DNA from: an uncultured Archangium sp.
GTDB taxonomy: Bacteria; Myxococcota; Myxococcia; Myxococcales; Myxococcaceae
NCBI GenBank assembly: GCA_937875615.1
Contig: CALNBU010000931.1
Coordinates: 1 to 6,633 of the forward strand
Direction of reading: 5' to 3'
Length of the DNA stretch: 6,633 bases
In this document: positions 6,356 to 6,633 of the stretch, piece after piece
Numbering within the stretch: position 1 is the first letter of the stretch
Layout of the letters: every line of letters begins with the position of its first letter
Notes under the pieces: model-generated
Seen by the model: only the letters and a program-made list of their open reading frames with translations
Databases searched by the model: none
Told to the model about the DNA's origin: nothing
Translations under genes and position numbers: made by a program

Positions 6356-6633
6356 CTACGGACTCACGCCCAACCGCGCCCCCTGCGCCTGCAGCCACCA
6401 CAGCCGCTGCGTCGTCTCGCGGCTGACCCGCCCGGCCTCGAACGTCGGACCGATGTCGACGCGCGACGCGTGCACCGCCTCCGCGCACGTCGCGTCGCGC
6501 AGCTCGTACCAGACGCGCTTCTCGTGCCTCCCCACCGCGATGACGCCGCTGGTGGAGCCGATATCGATGGCGAAATTGCCATATTTGTCGAGCCCTTCCA
6601 CACCGATAACACGGCCGTCGGCAAACTGATAGT
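6356..6633 (-). CDS. Unrecognised protein, C-terminal part (5' end outside window)
   Basis: On the minus strand the frame is open from the right edge to TAG at 6358-6356, giving 91 visible residues. The stretch begins YQFADGRVIGVEGLDKYGN and continues with FAIDIGSTSGVIAVG and VWYELRDATCAEAVHAS, then a Gln/Arg/Trp-containing tail (RETTQRLWWLQAQG). The protein-like composition, short beta-strand pattern and G/C-ending codons support real coding. A GTG at 6601-6599 is an internal codon rather than a convincing start, because the frame continues upstream with sensible residues. I do not recognise the family. The alternation of a short strand, G-rich turn and a following helix is loosely like the end of SMI1/KNR4 (SUKH) proteins, but this is too weak to name it. 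It converges on the helicase gene with 29 bases between the two stop codons. Confidence 0.6.
   Translation of the reverse strand, partial: YQFADGRVIGVEGLDKYGNFAIDIGSTSGVIAVGRHEKRVWYELRDATCAEAVHASRVDIGPTFEAGRVSRETTQRLWWLQAQGARLGVSP

Noticed and set aside
5445..6488. Open frame of 347 codons on the minus strand over the end of the helicase gene and the convergent gene
   Set aside because: Low-complexity Arg/Gly/Val-rich translation overlapping two better-supported genes; a shadow frame.

Overview
The window is GC-rich bacterial DNA with strong G/C preference at third codon positions. PEGA-domain proteins, a two-domain SppA protease and this base composition fit a Myxococcota (myxobacterial) chromosome. 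That assignment is an inference from style, since no rRNA or other marker gene is present.

Layout. (1) 2-967 (+): 3' part of a PEGA-domain protein that runs off the left edge; it ends in a charged tail with two copies of a DPL...EDW motif. (2) 968-1006: short intergenic gap with a strong imperfect hairpin, followed by the ribosome-binding site and start codon of the next gene; the start codon lies at a second GC-only inverted repeat. (3) 1007-3472 (+): an 821-residue secreted protein joining an N-terminal outer-membrane beta-barrel-like region to a complete SppA-type serine/lysine protease with both catalytic residues visible. (4) 3473-3593: intergenic gap with a modest hairpin just after the sppA stop that could act as a terminator. 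(5) 3594-6326 (+): a 910-residue protein with an HKD (phospholipase D-like) nuclease domain, an SF2 helicase core and a C-terminal DUF3427-like region. This is the main candidate for a defence or DNA-processing gene. (6) 6356-6633 (-): the 3' end of an unrecognised gene, converging on the helicase and running off the right edge.

How the parts relate. The first two genes are co-directional, closely spaced and both look like cell-envelope genes, so they probably form one transcription unit. The helicase-nuclease gene is less GC-rich, uses more CGA and GAA codons, and is closed off by an envelope gene on one side and a convergent gene on the other. It therefore looks like an independently acquired, single-gene accessory module. 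No methyltransferase, transposase, integrase, CRISPR array, tRNA or rRNA was seen.
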